From Thalassia testudinum (Eukaryota; Streptophyta; Magnoliopsida; Alismatales; Hydrocharitaceae): a DNA stretch of 64,000 nt. The notes beneath the pieces are model-generated. The model was not told the origin of the DNA, did not search any database, and saw only the letters and a list, made by a program, of their open reading frames with translations. Each line of letters opens with the position of its first letter. The first letter of the stretch is position 1. Below are positions 1 to 12,588 of this stretch, one piece after another. The position numbers and the translations under genes were made by a program. The stretch spans positions 19,566,501-19,630,500 of the forward strand of contig JAZHRO010000046.1 of NCBI GenBank assembly GCA_037157565.1. Direction: 5' to 3'.

Positions 1-172
1 TGCCAGCCATACTCGTGCTGTCAAGTATGGCTTATTTCTTTTTTCCTTCTCCTTTTCTTATTTTTCTTATTTCTTTTTTCTTCTTTTTTTCCTTTTTTTT
101 TTAAGCAGGTGATTTTCCTGATCTAATATTTACCTAAAGGTAGTAGTAAAAGAGAATAGTCATGTGGCTAGG
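1..172 (-). other. Element H, piece of 3' noncoding region
   Basis: This matches the 3' noncoding region of element G near 45485-45660: the 'ccatactcgtgc' block, a T/C-rich tract (purine-rich in sense), then 'gatttacctaaaggtagtag'. H resumes at 42769 with the sequence that lies about 80 bp further on in G, so this is the far side of the outermost element, cut by the insertion of A. The 3' LTR of H lies left of the window. Confidence 0.75.
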
Positions 173-2258
173 TGATCGCATTTTTGCGCGGTTTGTTAAT
201 TTAGGGTTTTAAGTTGTTGCAATGCACAAAATGGATTCGCTTTTAAAATTTGTAACCTAGATAGGGGAGTATCTAAGGTTGTCTAAGGAGGTCAAATGTT
301 TGTAAAATTACATCTCTTGCTTGGAAATGAAATTCAATTTTCTTTTTGGACTTTTTAAATATATATTTTTTAGGGTTTTGAAATAACGGGAAACAATAGT
401 TGGCGGGAAAGTAAGTAACAACTGCAATTGCTAAGCTAACACCTAAGTGACAAATAATTCCTCTCCCTAAGCTCACTCTAGGCATGTGGAGGTCTAGAGT
501 AATTAGGGAGAGGGAATGATGAGTGATAGAATCACAACAATTAAAGTGCAACTAAAAAGAAATTTCAAAGAAGGCAACTTGATTAATGAGAAAGTGTTGT
601 ACAAAAACCCTAGTAGAGGAAATCTTCTACAACTAGAATTTTAAGTACACAATAAAGAAACACTAATCCTCTAAAAAAATGATGAAGAGGAGAGGCTCCT
701 TGCTCCAAGCCTAGTAGCTCCCAGGCTTGAAAAGAAGTGCTCCAACTCTTTCTCCTTGAAAGCTCCGCCAAGTTGATGTCTCCTCCTTTTGGCAAGCCCT
801 AGGGTGGGCATGCCTTGGCTCCTCCAAGGTGGAAGCTACCACCTTCAAAGTTCTCCTTCAAGGGTGAGCGTGCACCACCCTTTCTTCTCCTTGCCTAGCC
901 GTCCTCTTGGTGGTGAAGATCCTCCTCCTTCTTAGCGTGGCACAAAGGGAAGGAATGGGGAGAGGAAGGCACCAAGGGGGCAGGTGATGTGTCCCCTTAA
1001 TCTTCTTTTCTATCCCTTCTTCATGGCTGTGGGTTTAGGTGTAGGTAAAGTGGAAATTATATTAATGGGAGGATGGGATTTATGTGGTGGTAGGGTAGGG
1101 TATTTATAGGATGGGAAGGGGGGTGGTTATGGTATTTTTTTGGAGGGAAATGAAGGGGTGCTTGGATATTTTTGGAGGAAAAAATGGGATGGAAATGAAG
1201 ATGCCTTGGTTTTCCCTCCAAAAATACCTTCTAGAAGGTATTGATTTTGGAGGGAAAAAATAGAGGGTGGAGATGGGTTTTGATGGTGGATGTAGGGTGG
1301 TGATGGAAGGGATAGTTGTCACCAAAATAAAGGAGTAGGTGATCTTTTTGCTGGAGCTTAGGTAGTAAGGTAGTAGGTTTTGGTGCCATGGAGGTGGAGT
1401 AGCTAAGCTAGCTAGTATGGAGTAGGGTTGGAAGCATTTGGAGCTAGGGTTTTGAGGGAGAGGAGCTGGAGGTAGTCATCTTGAGCTGCACTGGAGTTGG
1501 TGGCTGCTGAAGAGAGCTGCAAGGAACTACCTTAGTTGGCTTAACTTGCTAGTTCTTTGTTAGCTGCTAAGCCAAGCTAAAGCAAGCTGGCTTCTACTAA
1601 AAGGAGCTGAGGTGAGCTGGGTCTGATGCTCCCGAGGAGGACCTAGTTAGTTGAGGTAACTAAGGTAGCTTAGCTTAACTAGGTTGAGCTAAGCTGAGTT
1701 CCTGGGAGTTGGGCTTAAGCTTCCTGAGCTATGATGAAGTCATCTTCAGCTGGCTGGAGTTGAGTGGAGCTAGATATTGCTGGTCCTGAGCTAAGGTGAA
1801 CTCCAGTCAACTCAGCTGAGCTAGCTAGAGCTCCCAGTGAATTGATGGAAGCTGAGATGAGCTAGACTTAACTAAGTTGAGCTGGATTTGAGGTGACTTG
1901 AGCTATGGTGAGCTAAGGTGAACTTTCTTGTGCTGTCATTCAGCAGAGATGAGCTAGATAGAGCTAGGATGAGCTAACCCTAATTTAAGTGAGCTGGATT
2001 CCAACTATGGTGAGCTGGATCAAGCTGAGTTCCAGCTGGTTTAAGCTTCTCCTTCACCAGTTGCCTTCCTGAGTGCTAGGGTTCTAAGGATCTGACAATC
2101 TGTTTATCCCTAACACTTACAAAAACACAATAAAAAAATGCAATGCATGCCTAACCTAATTAATGCTAAATGCAACCCAAAAATCCATTTGCGAAGCAAA
2201 ATCCTAAGAGTTTGGTTTGTTTTAATGTATAAGAATGATGATAAACTGACGTTTATCA
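173..2258 (-). repeat. Element A 3' LTR
   Basis: 2086 bp, TG...CA. It matches 7387-8522 and 18616-19496. Its right end is an inverted repeat, TGATAAAC-tgac-GTTTATCA (2239-2258), which is the first 20 nt of U3 in sense. From 1380 to 2090 (U3) it is a degenerate array of gagct/agctaag words. A TATA box lies at 1102-1108. U3 is therefore roughly 1.15 kb. Confidence 0.92.
1102..1108 (-). promoter_or_regulatory. TATA box, element A 3' LTR
   Basis: TATAAAT on the minus strand (context CCTATAAATACC), conserved in the other LTR at 8319-8325. It is a plausible Pol II start for the element RNA. Assigned by motif and conservation only. Confidence 0.6.
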
Positions 2259-2295
2259 CACCCCCATGCTTACCTTTTGCTAGTCTCTTAGCAAA
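2259..2295 (-). promoter_or_regulatory. Element A terminal polypurine tract with upstream hairpin
   Basis: In sense, a perfect 7-bp hairpin (arms TTTGCTA 2276-2282 and TAGCAAA 2289-2295) precedes GCATGGGGGTG, which abuts the 3' LTR. A G-rich tract here is the normal plus-strand primer of LTR elements. The hairpin recurs in B, C and F. Confidence 0.8.
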
Positions 2296-3484
2296 CTTTA
2301 ATTTTTTACAAAACGAAAATTTGAGGAAATCTAATTTTTTCAACTTTTGAAGAGAAAGAGATTACTGGACATAGGTTGATCCAAACACAGGAGGTACGAG
2401 ATTTGTTAAGGATAAATATTGGGATTTATTTTTGGATCAAAAAATTAGACAAAAACAGGATCAATATATCCTCCAAAAAATTCACAAATTAACCCCTTGT
2501 TAATTCAGATGATTTAAAATTTTTATTTTTAGGATTTTTCTGGCTCTTGAATTTGATTCGCAACTTGCAATAACATTTAAAGCCTTGTGTCCATGCTTGT
2601 GAAATGCCAACATTTATAAGGGTGTGTTTTTGGTTTAAAACTTTTTTTTTTCCTCCCCCGATGCTTATTTTTAGCTTAATCTTACAACAAATGTGTCGGG
2701 ATCATCATTCTCATTACCAATCCTCGAGGGGGCTCTGGCGCTAGTACTTTGAGATGGTACTGTCCATGACACCACCCAAGAGCTCAAAACCCCAAAACAC
2801 AATGCCGTGCAAAGAGACACTCCAAGCAAACTCAAATTCTTGCTTCGACACTATAGGTAGAGCACCATCCATGACACTTGAGCTGCAAACATGCGCTTTA
2901 ATGCTCCGTCTAAAGATATGTAATATAGATATAGAGCAGCGTCGAGGTGGTAACATGTTGGCATCGTGTCCTCAAAGGAGGCATATTCCTCCTTGGCAGT
3001 GGGAACTCAAACCAATGATCTGCTTCAGACTTTAACTAAGTTCAAACAAGGGGATTTTCTAAATTTTAGTTATTTTTAGGTGTTGGCTTGTGTATGAAAT
3101 TTGACACAGGAAATTTTGCATGAAATGCATATTTTTGAATTAGAAACTAAGTCAGATACTCTCCATATTACAAAGGAGGATCAAGTCACCTGAACTATCA
3201 TGAGTTCAGGTGGAATTTTAAAGAAGTATATCTGATTTAGTCTAAAAATATACCTTGAAATTCTAATGGTCAGATCTGTATCCTTATCCCTAGTTTATTA
3301 AAGATTAAAACCCATTGTACCAAAAGTGAATTATCAACCTTAGTCCTGATTTGAAATTTTTCCTCAAAAAGGTTTCAACATTTTTATTTATTTGGTATGC
3401 AAGCAGAAAATTAAAATGTTAAAAGAAAATGCATGCTTTTAGGTTTTGAAAATCCTAAATCGATAGTCAAAATTTTAAAAACGT
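2296..3484 (-). other. Element A 3' noncoding region
   Basis: No gene. It shares blocks with element D (22600-22960): 'tgtcggga/ttca..', the 'actttgagatagta' words and 'catcg(tg/ca)tcctcaa'. The open frames seen here overlap on both strands and match nothing I recognise. Confidence 0.65.
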
Positions 3485-3520
3485 CCCACCATGCTTATGA
3501 TATGCAATGTCCTCATGCAT
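3485..3520 (-). promoter_or_regulatory. Element A internal hairpin + polypurine-like module
   Basis: In sense, ATGCA...TGCAT arms (3502-3506 and 3516-3520) enclose the conserved GAGGACAT loop region, followed by a decayed tract, AAGCATGGTGGG. It corresponds to the better preserved modules in B, C, D, F, G and H. Confidence 0.6.
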
Positions 3521-3615
3521 TAGGAGGGAAAAGGGACCACCTTAGTGAAGGGTGGTCAGGTTTAGGTTGGTCAAAACCTGGAAAAAGAAAGGAAAAAGGA
3601 CAGTAGGAAAAATGA

Positions 3616-3629
3616 TGGGTTACCTCCCA
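3616..3629 (-). promoter_or_regulatory. Element A conserved post-coding hairpin
   Basis: Sense TGGGAGGTAACCCA with a TGGG/CCCA stem, just downstream of the coding remnant. The same element follows the coding region in H (43195-43208), G (46201-46214) and F (57533-57554). Confidence 0.6.
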
Positions 3630-3652
3630 TCTAGTGCTATCTTTTACGCCAT

Positions 3653-5706
3653 TCAGCCGGGCGTGAAGGTATACATAGAAGACGGACAATCATGTAAATA
3701 GTTGGACACTTGAATGTCCTCAAGAAATGTGTCTTCCTTAAGATCCCTAAAAAGATGATTCGTAAAGAAATCGGGATCAAAATAAAATGGAAGAATGGAA
3801 GAATGACCTAGGTCTGGCCACGGTTTAAGTTTATGTAAAATGCCATAGTCAGGTGGGTCAGGTGGTAGGTCCAATGGAAAGGGAGGGAGAAAGTAGTCAG
3901 TGAGATGTAGGGTGGGTGAAGTTAGTGTGGATGTTTTTGTTGAAAAATCAGGAAGATTGAAAGAGTAAAAGTCAAACCCTAGTTGATCTGAAAAGTTTTG
4001 GACCACATAATCATTAATAAAATCTAGATCCATGGCAGTCAGAGATGAGTAGGATTTGATCAACATCGACTTCTCAAATACTACTTCCATTGTATTATCA
4101 GTGTCCTCAAAAATTTTATGATCAATTGACCTCTTAGAAGTTTGAAATAAATCTAATGAGAAAATCTGGTTACTGTAACTTATATTCATTTTCCCAGAAT
4201 GACAGTTGATATTAGCTGATGCGGTAATCAGATGGCATCTTCCAAGAATGGTATTAGTGAGAGCTGCAGGTACCTCTATGTTAAGGACCAGAAAATTTAT
4301 TGGATTTAGACAATTCTAGACCTTGACAATATTATCCTCAATGATTCCCCGCGGTTAAATGGTAGATCGGTCTCTCAATTGAAATTGAACCTTAGTAGGT
4401 TTAAAATCACAGAATTGAGATTCCTCGAATATGATTAGGGGAATGATATTAAAGGAGGTACCTAAGTCGAGAGGGGCGATAAAAAAGGTGGTGTCATTTA
4501 TGACAACCGAGATGAGAGATGTGCCTAGGTATTTTTTTATGAGAGGCAGCTTGCTCTGAACAACTGAGCTTGCTGTCTTGGAAAGGACCACCCTTCCTAG
4601 ATTTTGAGCCTCCCTTGTTGGAGTAAACTTTTCTTTCAAAAATTTAGCAAAGGTAGAGGTGGCATCTAGGAGGGGGATATTCCTCTCGACTTGTCCAAAT
4701 AAGTCCAAAAGATCTTGGTGAGAGAGCTCTGATTTTTTATCAAAAAAATTGGATTGCATGTTTTAGAGTGAGAATTTGAATCAAGTGTTTTTGGGATTTC
4801 TTTTTATTCTTCCTGAGTGGGGTTATGAGAGTTGATTTGCATAGGTTGAGAGTGTGTTTTATCAATTTGATTTGAAGGCCCTAAATCAGTGGTGGTATTC
4901 CCACTCAACATATCTGCATATGCAGTTTGGTTATCACTGGGAGGAGGTGGGGGGCCTGTTGTTGATAGAAACCAGGTTGGTGCTGAGATATTGGGTTAAT
5001 AGGAGGCTGAACAATGTGGATCTGATGTTGGTGTCCTCCCGGATGTTGGTTCCTGTGATTGACAAAGTTTGGTGTGGGCTGGGATGGCGAGTGTCCTGTA
5101 GGTCTTTGGTTTGAAATAACCCCAAATTGATCATTGAGATTATTAATAGCATGGGTTATTTCTTTTGTTTTTCTTTGCATATCCTACAGGGTTTCCAACA
5201 TCTGGGCATTGATGTCTTCTTGAGATGGCCTAGATTGATAAGTTGATTTTGAACCATGCCCTCCAAATAGGTTTTGTTGTTTGTGAGGAATCGGATTGGT
5301 CCAGGATTGAGCCGGATAATTCCTTAAATTAGAGGAATTTTGCAATTGCTCCTAGAAAGTAAAGACATTTTAAGTAGGGTAATGATTTGGATAAGTATAA
5401 TTCCCTGTTGAACCATAGAAAGCCTCAGAATAATGATTATGCTCAGCACGGGTCGTATGCAATTTTTGTCTCTTTGGGATGTGAGAAGGGGTGAGATGTG
5501 GAATGTGTGGAGCTTAGGTAGGTGTGATAGGACTCCCTTGGTTGGCTAGGTTGTTAAATCCTTATGCAACTGTTGTTACTTAGCTTGTAGCTGAGCCATC
5601 ATGGAGTAGAAATTTGGTGGGGGGCCTGATTAAGAAGCCCTTGGGTGGAAAGGTTTGGGAAAGAATAATTAGCATATAGGTTAGAGGATCAATTTTGATT
5701 TTCCAT
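3653..5706 (-). pseudogene. Element A gag-like/retropepsin remnant
   Basis: The likely start is the ATG at 5706 (M-E-N-Q-N), followed by a TGA at codon 6 and more stops downstream. Segments in order: a Tyr/Asn/Pro/Gln-rich N-terminus; a short helical stretch around QDMQRKTKEITHAINNL (near 5180-5130); a His/Gln/Pro-rich linker; the Athila-type lead-in NIPLLDAT..FAKFLKE (about 4690); and a retropepsin core with APLDLGTSFNIIPL (about 4470). The C-terminal half of the protease continues as ITASANINCHSG and runs into an open 178-codon stretch ending at 3653. I see no capsid-type motif (such as LKDKAKYW), zinc knuckle, RT or integrase. Retropepsin is assigned from the DLG site and order of motifs; the rest has no recognisable function. 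The frame is broken, so no product is expected. Confidence 0.72.
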
Positions 5707-7364
5707 TTTTAAAGAAAAGGAAAAATGCAGGAAAAGTCTTTTTAGGGAGGCAAAAATCAAGTGGTCCCTCCACGTGTGGAGTTTTGGACCGCTGCCCATG
5801 CAAAATGGAAGAAACGGGAGGGGAGGAGAAGAGATGGAGATGAGAGAAAGTGTGCAAACAAGCAATCAAAATTCTAGACCTAATCTAAATGTGACTCCCT
5901 AAAAGTAACCTAAGACTTGGTCTACCTAGGAAATAAGTAATCACTAGTGAATACCCGTTCTGTCAACAAATCTAGCCAAGTTGTTTAAGGGGAGGTTTGG
6001 GCCCAAGCGTTTCCCAGGAAAATCTCCAAGTGCTTGTACAAACCCGCATCTGGTCATTTGACGTGGCCCCTCAACCTGAACACCAGATATAGATGATATA
6101 ATTGATATTAACTAAAGAAAACTTAAGACCTAGATAGTAAGCCTAAGTTGATGAAACCATAGGGGTCAAATTGCTACAGATTTTAATTGGGTCTAGGATA
6201 CTAAAGTACACATAGAATGTGGAGGGCGTTGATTAGGTTATTACCCTGTTATTTCAATTTTTTTGTGTGTGTGTGTGCGAGAATTGGAAGTATATTCCAA
6301 TGAAAAGCAAGTTGTCACACAATTTTATGTATTTCTGTCTTTTAAACTAATGTATTTTAGGGTTTCCTTTCCTAAGACTTCAAACAAGTTTTGAGAACCA
6401 CAAAAAAGAGGAAATCAAGTTGTATGGGTGAAGATGTGTTTCCGTTATGTTGTTTGTCTCTAAAAATAAAAAAGAAACCCTAATCCAATTGATCTTAGGA
6501 TAGAAATTTAATTACAAATGGATCTTTTTTAAACTTTCTGTATTAAGTAGTGGTCCAAACAGAAAAATTACCACCACTTTAAAGAAAATCAAACAAGAAT
6601 TCCAGAAAATATTTTTTTAGGATTTTAGGAATTTGTTTGATATTTTTAAAGAATTTTTCTTTATGCTGGTGTAAAAGTGTAGAATTGATACCCGTGGTTA
6701 TTTTAGACTTTCTGTACCACCACCGACCTCAGAAAATTTTGGGGATTTTTGGTGATGTGTAGAATTTCACAGGGATTCCAGAAAACTACGTTTCACAAAA
6801 ATTGAATGAGTATAAAAATTTTAAAAATTAACAGATTGTAGCAAAATAGGAAGATTAGAGGGCGTGACCCCTCTGCAATCCATGAATTTTTAAAAATTAA
6901 ATACAAACATAATTAGTCTAAAAGTTGGAACATATGTTCCCTACTTGATTTGAAATCTCTGGGTGAAATTTCAAAATTTTAGGAGGCCTGTGGTGTCAGG
7001 AGCTGATTTTTGAAATCTGGACAGAAGTCTGGACCCGAAAATCATAACACCAACACTTGAAGTAAAGTGGTATTTAATGAAGCATACAGGCAAACAATGG
7101 ATTTCTAAATTACACCACTCCACTTAATTAAGATATTTAAGATTTTGAAAGCCAAGTTTAATATTTTTTTGGTAATTTTTAATGATAAATGTGACACGAA
7201 AGGGAGAACCAACTTGAAATCGTGGGAAAAAAAGTAACTTTTGAGCTCTTACTTTCAAATTCTCACTTCCTTCCTGCAATACCTGCACACATAAGGGAAA
7301 AAAAAGAGGATGGGATGAGATCCACATCAAGCAAAAGAAAAATTGACTAAGCAAAGCTGTGCCT
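5707..7364 (-). other. Element A 5' leader
   Basis: An AT-rich untranslated leader between PBS and first ATG. It is about 1.66 kb long, as in the other elements here. It has a (tg)n run near 6263-6276 and no supported gene. Confidence 0.6.
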
Positions 7365-7381
7365 TCCCAGCAACGGTGCCA
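7365..7381 (-). promoter_or_regulatory. Element A primer-binding site (tRNA-Asp type)
   Basis: The plus strand reads tcccagcaacggtgcca, nearly identical to the 3' end of plant tRNA-Asp(GUC), ccccggcaacggcgcca (three differences). It lies five bases from the LTR end at 7387. Confidence 0.85.
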
Positions 7382-7386
7382 AAAAG

Positions 7387-8522
7387 TGATCGCGTTTTTG
7401 CGCGGTTTGTTAATTTAGGGTTTTAAGTCGTTGCAATGCACAAAAACGGATTCACTTTTAAAATTTGTAACCTACATAGGGGAGTATCTAGGGTCATCCA
7501 AAGAGGCCAAATGTTTGCAAAATTACGTCTCTTGCTTCAAAATGAAATTCATCTTTGTTTTTGGCCTTTGCAAATATATATTTTTTAGGATTTTGAAATA
7601 ATGGGAAATATGAGTTGTTGGCAGGAAAGTGAGTAACAGCTACGATCATTAAGCTAACACCTAAGTGACAAATAATTCCTCTCCTTAAGCTTACTCTAGG
7701 CACATGGAGACCTAGAGTAATTAGGAAGATGGAGTGAAGAGTGTTAGAATCACAACAATTAAAATGCAACTAAAAAGAAATTTCAAAGAAGGTAACTTGA
7801 TTAATGAGAAAGTGTTGTACAAAAACCCTAATAGAGGAAAGCTTTTACAACTAGAATTTTAAGTACAAAGTAAAGAAACACTAATCCTCTGAAAAAAATG
7901 ATGAAGAGGGGAGGTTCCTTGCTCCAAGCCTAGTAGCTCCCGAGCTTGAAAAGAAGTGCTCAAACTCTTTCTCCTTGAAAGCTCTGCCAAGTTTATGTCT
8001 CCTTTTGGCAAGCCCTAAGATGGGCATGCCTTGGCTCCTCCAAGGTGGAAGCTACCACCTTCAAAGATCTCCTTCAAGGGTAGGCGTGTACCACCCTTTC
8101 TTCTCCTTGCCTGACCGTCCTCCTGGTGGTGAAGACCCTCCTTCTTGACGTGGCACAAAGGGAAGGAATGGGGAGAGGAAGGCACCAAGGGGGTAGGTGA
8201 TGTGCCCCCTTAATCTTCCACTCCCTCTATCCCTTCTTCTTGGCCATGGGTTTAGGCGGAAGTAAGGTGGAGATTATATTGATGGGAGGATGGGATTTAT
8301 GTGGTGGTAGGGTAGGGTATTTATAGGATGTGAAGGGGAGTGGTTATGGTGTTTTTTGGAGGGAAATGAAGGGGTGCTTGGATATTTCTGGAGGGAAAAA
8401 TGAGAGGGAAATGAAGATGTGCCTTGGTTTTCCCTCCAAAAATACCTTCTAGAAGGTATTGATTTTGGAGGGAAAAAATGGAGGGTGGAGATGGGTTTTG
8501 ATGGTTGATGTAGGGTGGTGAT
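7387..8522 (-). repeat. Element A 5' LTR, first part
   Basis: It starts TGATCGCG like the partner LTR at 173 and follows it closely until 8522, where element B interrupts. The last five bases (8518-8522, GTGAT) are the left TSD of B. A TATA box lies at 8319-8325. Confidence 0.92.
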
Positions 8523-10547
8523 TGACGGGAGTGGAAATCGCGTATTTTGAAATCGTTAAAAATCGTAGTATAGTCGCAAAAACCACTCGTCAAAGATATT
8601 TGTGATAACGAAACTCTTGTAGATCTTTATTCTTTTTAGAACTTGAGTCCCGGTCATTCGTCGCTGGGAGGTGTGAAGATGAATCGAGATTTGGATCGAT
8701 TTTTATAACCTAAATCTAACCTAAGCTACTATTTTTGTCTTTTTGTGTTTTTGATTTTTTTTTTTTTTCGAAAAGCGAATTGAAACCTAGATCTAGATAA
8801 ACTAGCAAAAATCTAAGTGACTATGTGCATCTAAATGAGGCCATGGTGGCCGTGCATGGTGTGAACAAACTAAAGTGTCATATAAGCAAGCAAACATGAG
8901 GACAATCAATCACAGAAACATTATTTATGCATAGAAATTTATCACACATCATCTACACTAGAAAGCATATAAATAGAAGAAAATCCCTCACGCTGGAAAG
9001 TTGCCACTAGGGCCATCAGCCTTGTGTGAGGGTGTAGGCTAGACCTTGGGTATGCAAACCCGTCTACACGCCTACCAAAAGAGATGGCCGGCCACAAGAG
9101 GATATGGGTGAGCCTTCATGGCCGTCCAAAAAGAAGAAGAAGATGGGGGCTAGTGCACCCAAGTGGAGAGAGGAGGGTGTTGCTCCCTTTCTCTACCAAT
9201 GGCCGTCCTTAAAGCTTTGGCGAGAAGCTTCTCTAGCTAGCCGTCCATGGAGCCTTGCAGGAGGATGAGGAGGACGGCCTTTGAGTTTTGGAGGGTGGAA
9301 GCAAGTTTAGAGTGGAGAGGATGGATGGGAGAGTGTATGGAGTGATGGTCTAATTTCGTAGCCCTCTTTTTACCCTCATGGAAGGCTCCATTTGGTTGCC
9401 ACTTTTGGTGGCTCCAAAAATAGCAAATGCCATAATTTTTGGATCTAGGTTTGACACAAGTTTTTAGGGTTTCCAAGAGAGTGTGCATGGGTTTGGTGGG
9501 AGTAAAATGGGAAGGTGTGCGTGTGTGTGTTTTTCGTAGGGCTAGGTTGTGGGTTTTGGTAGGATTAGGTGCTAAATAGGTTGGGTCAATCTAGATTAAG
9601 TAGATGTGGACCTAATTAGGCTTAGGAAAGTCTAATTGGGTAGGAGTGAACCTAATTATGTCTAAGTCAAATCTAATTAGATGTGTGCATGTGATTAGGC
9701 TAGGGTAACCCTAATAGATATGAGTTAATTAGATCCTGGGTGGATCTAATTGGGCTCGGGTGCACCCAATCAACTGTAGATGCACCCAATTAGGTATGGG
9801 ATGGTTCAATTAGGTTAGGGATAGGACAAGTAGGGCTATGGATAGTGGACTAGGCTTAGGAGGTCTCTACTTAGGTTTCCTAGGGTGTCCCGTGGGGTTC
9901 CTAGGTTAAAATAGGCAAGCTAGGGCTTCCAACACCCAAAATCAGGAACCAGACAGCAGTATCAAACATCCAGGATAGTGGTCAGACGTATTATACTACA
10001 AAATTGGACGTCTGGAAACTAAATTAGACGTCCAATTCTGTGTCAGTATGAGTTTTGGCTTCCTGGATTGTTATTCTGCAGAAATCAGATGTCCAGCCAG
10101 ATGTCTGGAAGTCTTAAAAGGTGCTGGAGAGTGGGTTTTGTGTTTTCTAAGGTTGGTTTTGGTTCCTAAGTGTTTGGGAGAGGGATAGGAACATGGATAG
10201 TGCTATCCATGTTTGGGTTTTGAGGCTAAGGTGCCCTAATGGAGGTTGTTTTGGGTTTGGGAAGGCTGTCCTAGGATTTCTAAGGGTAGGGATAAGGCTA
10301 TCCTCCTCACTCATCTTATCTGGATCAGTCTTCTTCTTCCTTTATTGCTTTATTCCACTATCTCCATCCTGGATCACTTTAGTATCTGTAAATAGCAATA
10401 AAAATCATTAACTAGCTGGATATCTCATCTTATTCTAAATAGACTGATGCAATGCATGATATGCAAGATATGAGTGCAATATCCACAATTTAAGATAGGT
10501 TCAGACATTATTTAGGTTGATTAGGACCTATGATTGCTGTGCAATCA
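8523..10547 (-). repeat. Element B 3' LTR
   Basis: TGACGGG...GCAATCA. In sense it opens with a perfect hairpin (arms TGATTGC and GCAATCA, 10531-10547). The 9560-9900 part is rich in 'taattagg/cctaatt' words. Around 9980-10115 are several copies of an agacgtc(c/t) word, also found in solo LTR I. Confidence 0.95.
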
Positions 10548-10582
10548 TACCCCCATGCCTAAACCTTGCTAGTCCCTAGCAA
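10548..10582 (-). promoter_or_regulatory. Element B terminal polypurine tract with hairpin
   Basis: In sense, a perfect hairpin TTGCTAG-gga-CTAGCAA (10566-10582) precedes TTTAGGCATGGGGGTA, which ends at the LTR boundary. Confidence 0.88.
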
Positions 10583-12335
10583 ATGCAAGACTAAATTATT
10601 TACAGCAAGGGTCCCTAAGGGACTGGTTATTTTATCAAGTGTTTGCATAGAGATTTTTCTCCCTTTTGTTTTCATCCTATGCTCTAGAAATCCAGACAAT
10701 CGTGAAGGTGCAACTATGTATCTTTTGCAACGGATTCGAGTGAAAACTAATACACCTCTAAAGCCTGTACTTGACCCTTAGTAAAAATTCTAGCGGGATA
10801 GGCTGATTTCTTCCCTCGGGGTATTCAAGATATTCTATGAATTCCACCCGGCTTTAAGCTTAGGTAGAGGATCTTAAAGTGAAAAGATTATATATTTGGT
10901 GGCTCGCTCTCGACTGGTGCTACATAGAGATTAGTACTATAGAATCTAGATTCCCAAATTATTAAGTAACTTAACTTAGTGAAAGACGAGAAAAACTATG
11001 CTCTCTTTTGATTCCTTTGTATCTATACTCTCTTGCTCTTTTTCTTTCTTTTTCTTAAAGCTCACAACCTCACCAGATTCACACATAGGATTTGTATTTG
11101 GTGGTCTCACTAGGCATTAACACTTTAATTGAGTTCTCATAACCCTAACACTAAGTCGGGATTCCTCAGCCAGTATTCGGGTGGTTAGAAACACAAGAAA
11201 AATAGGTTAAAGCCATATTTGGTGGAGCTCAAATTTGTTTGGTGGTATTACCTCAATGCAAATAAAATAAATACTAAATATTCACAAACTCTTTTTCTTC
11301 TTCCGAAAATTTTTTTTGTCTTCTTTTTCTAAGTTTTTTTTCTTTCTTTTTTTTTTCAATTTTTCTTTCCTTTCATCATTCTTTTTCTTTTTCTTTCTCT
11401 TTTTCTTTATTATTTTTTTAGCATAACACAGCTGGCATACATTCATGAACTTTATTGAGGAGGCATTATTAGGGATTGGTGGTACTCAAAAGGCATTGGG
11501 TGGCTTATTTGGTAGAAGTGCCTACTCACGGCACCGGGAGAGACGGATAGGACGGTGCATTTCTGACCTTGACATCATACTCTCCTTCAGCCGAGGATTC
11601 CGTAAAGAATGGTCGTAACCATCCACCTTAGCCCTAGTTTTATGAAAACTCGCTCTCTGCGTATTTGCCTTATTCGATGGCTCTCAATATTTCACACAAA
11701 AATGTATACGCTGGAACCGAGAGCGAAAACTATGCCTAATCTCTAAGTATCATCACATAATTATCTAGGATTCCAGATTCCTTGCACTAATCTTAGAGCA
11801 TCAGTACACTCTACTCTCATCTCACATTATTTGGTGGATTTTTGGAAGAAAATCAGCTTGACTCCCAAAACTCTGTCTAGGAGTTCATGAAAAGAAGCAC
11901 TGCTTCTTCTCGACAGAGTGAAGATGTTTATCAACCTTCACCGTGAATCTATTGCAAATTCTACGTGTGTGTGAAAAGTTGTAGTGGATTCCAGATTACA
12001 GGAATCAACTAAAGGATAAAATCCCTAATGCATTCTCTTAATAAAATAATCTTATTCATGAATGCAATGTCTATATATGATATAAACATTTAACCTCATA
12101 TAATTTGTACTTCGTGAATTTCCCGTATCAGGTTACAATCAGCTTGATCCTAAATTTAGAACAAAAGGTGAGCGGGTGAGTCGAAATTGGTTGTTGCGAA
12201 TGATTTCTAGCTCCAATGAGAGCACTGGAGGTGGAGTCGGTTGTTCTTTTATTTAAGGTCCTAAAGTACGTTTTACATGCAGCTCCAAGGTTTTCCTAAG
12301 TGTTGGCATAAAATTTTTTCAGTTTTTCTGTATCT
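10583..12335 (-). other. Element B 3' noncoding region
   Basis: No gene. It shares order and words with element F 57640-59060: the 'gaatggtcgtaaccatcc' block, 'cttcagccgaggattcc', and a long pyrimidine tract at 11285-11425 that is purine-rich in sense. This 3' class is limited to B and F in the window. Confidence 0.75.
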
Positions 12336-12372
12336 ACCCCCCCATGCCTAAGTTCTTGCATGTCCTCATGCA
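12336..12372 (-). promoter_or_regulatory. Element B internal hairpin + polypurine module
   Basis: In sense, TGCATG-agga-CATGCA (12357-12372, perfect 6-bp stem), then AAGAACTTAGGCATGGGGGG. In D, G and F the stem is CAATG/CATTG with the same kind of loop, so B shows a compensated stem. Confidence 0.85.
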
Positions 12373-12588
12373 TGAATGTAAAAGAAAATAAATGTTGCAG
12401 GGAGAGAATGGGTAGAAATCACCTGTAATTGCTCCTGAAATTATATTCAACACCGGCCAATCTGTTAATATGTAATATAAAAGGAAATATGCTAAAACGA
12501 AAATATGCTATGTATAAAAATGATGGTGGAATGTGGGGCGAATGGTATCTATATGTGCTGAGTTTAACGCCTTCAGCTGGGCGAAAGC

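Noticed and set aside
2138..3035. Pairs of overlapping sense/antisense frames in 3' noncoding regions
   Set aside because: No homology, no conservation in frame between related elements, consistent with chance.
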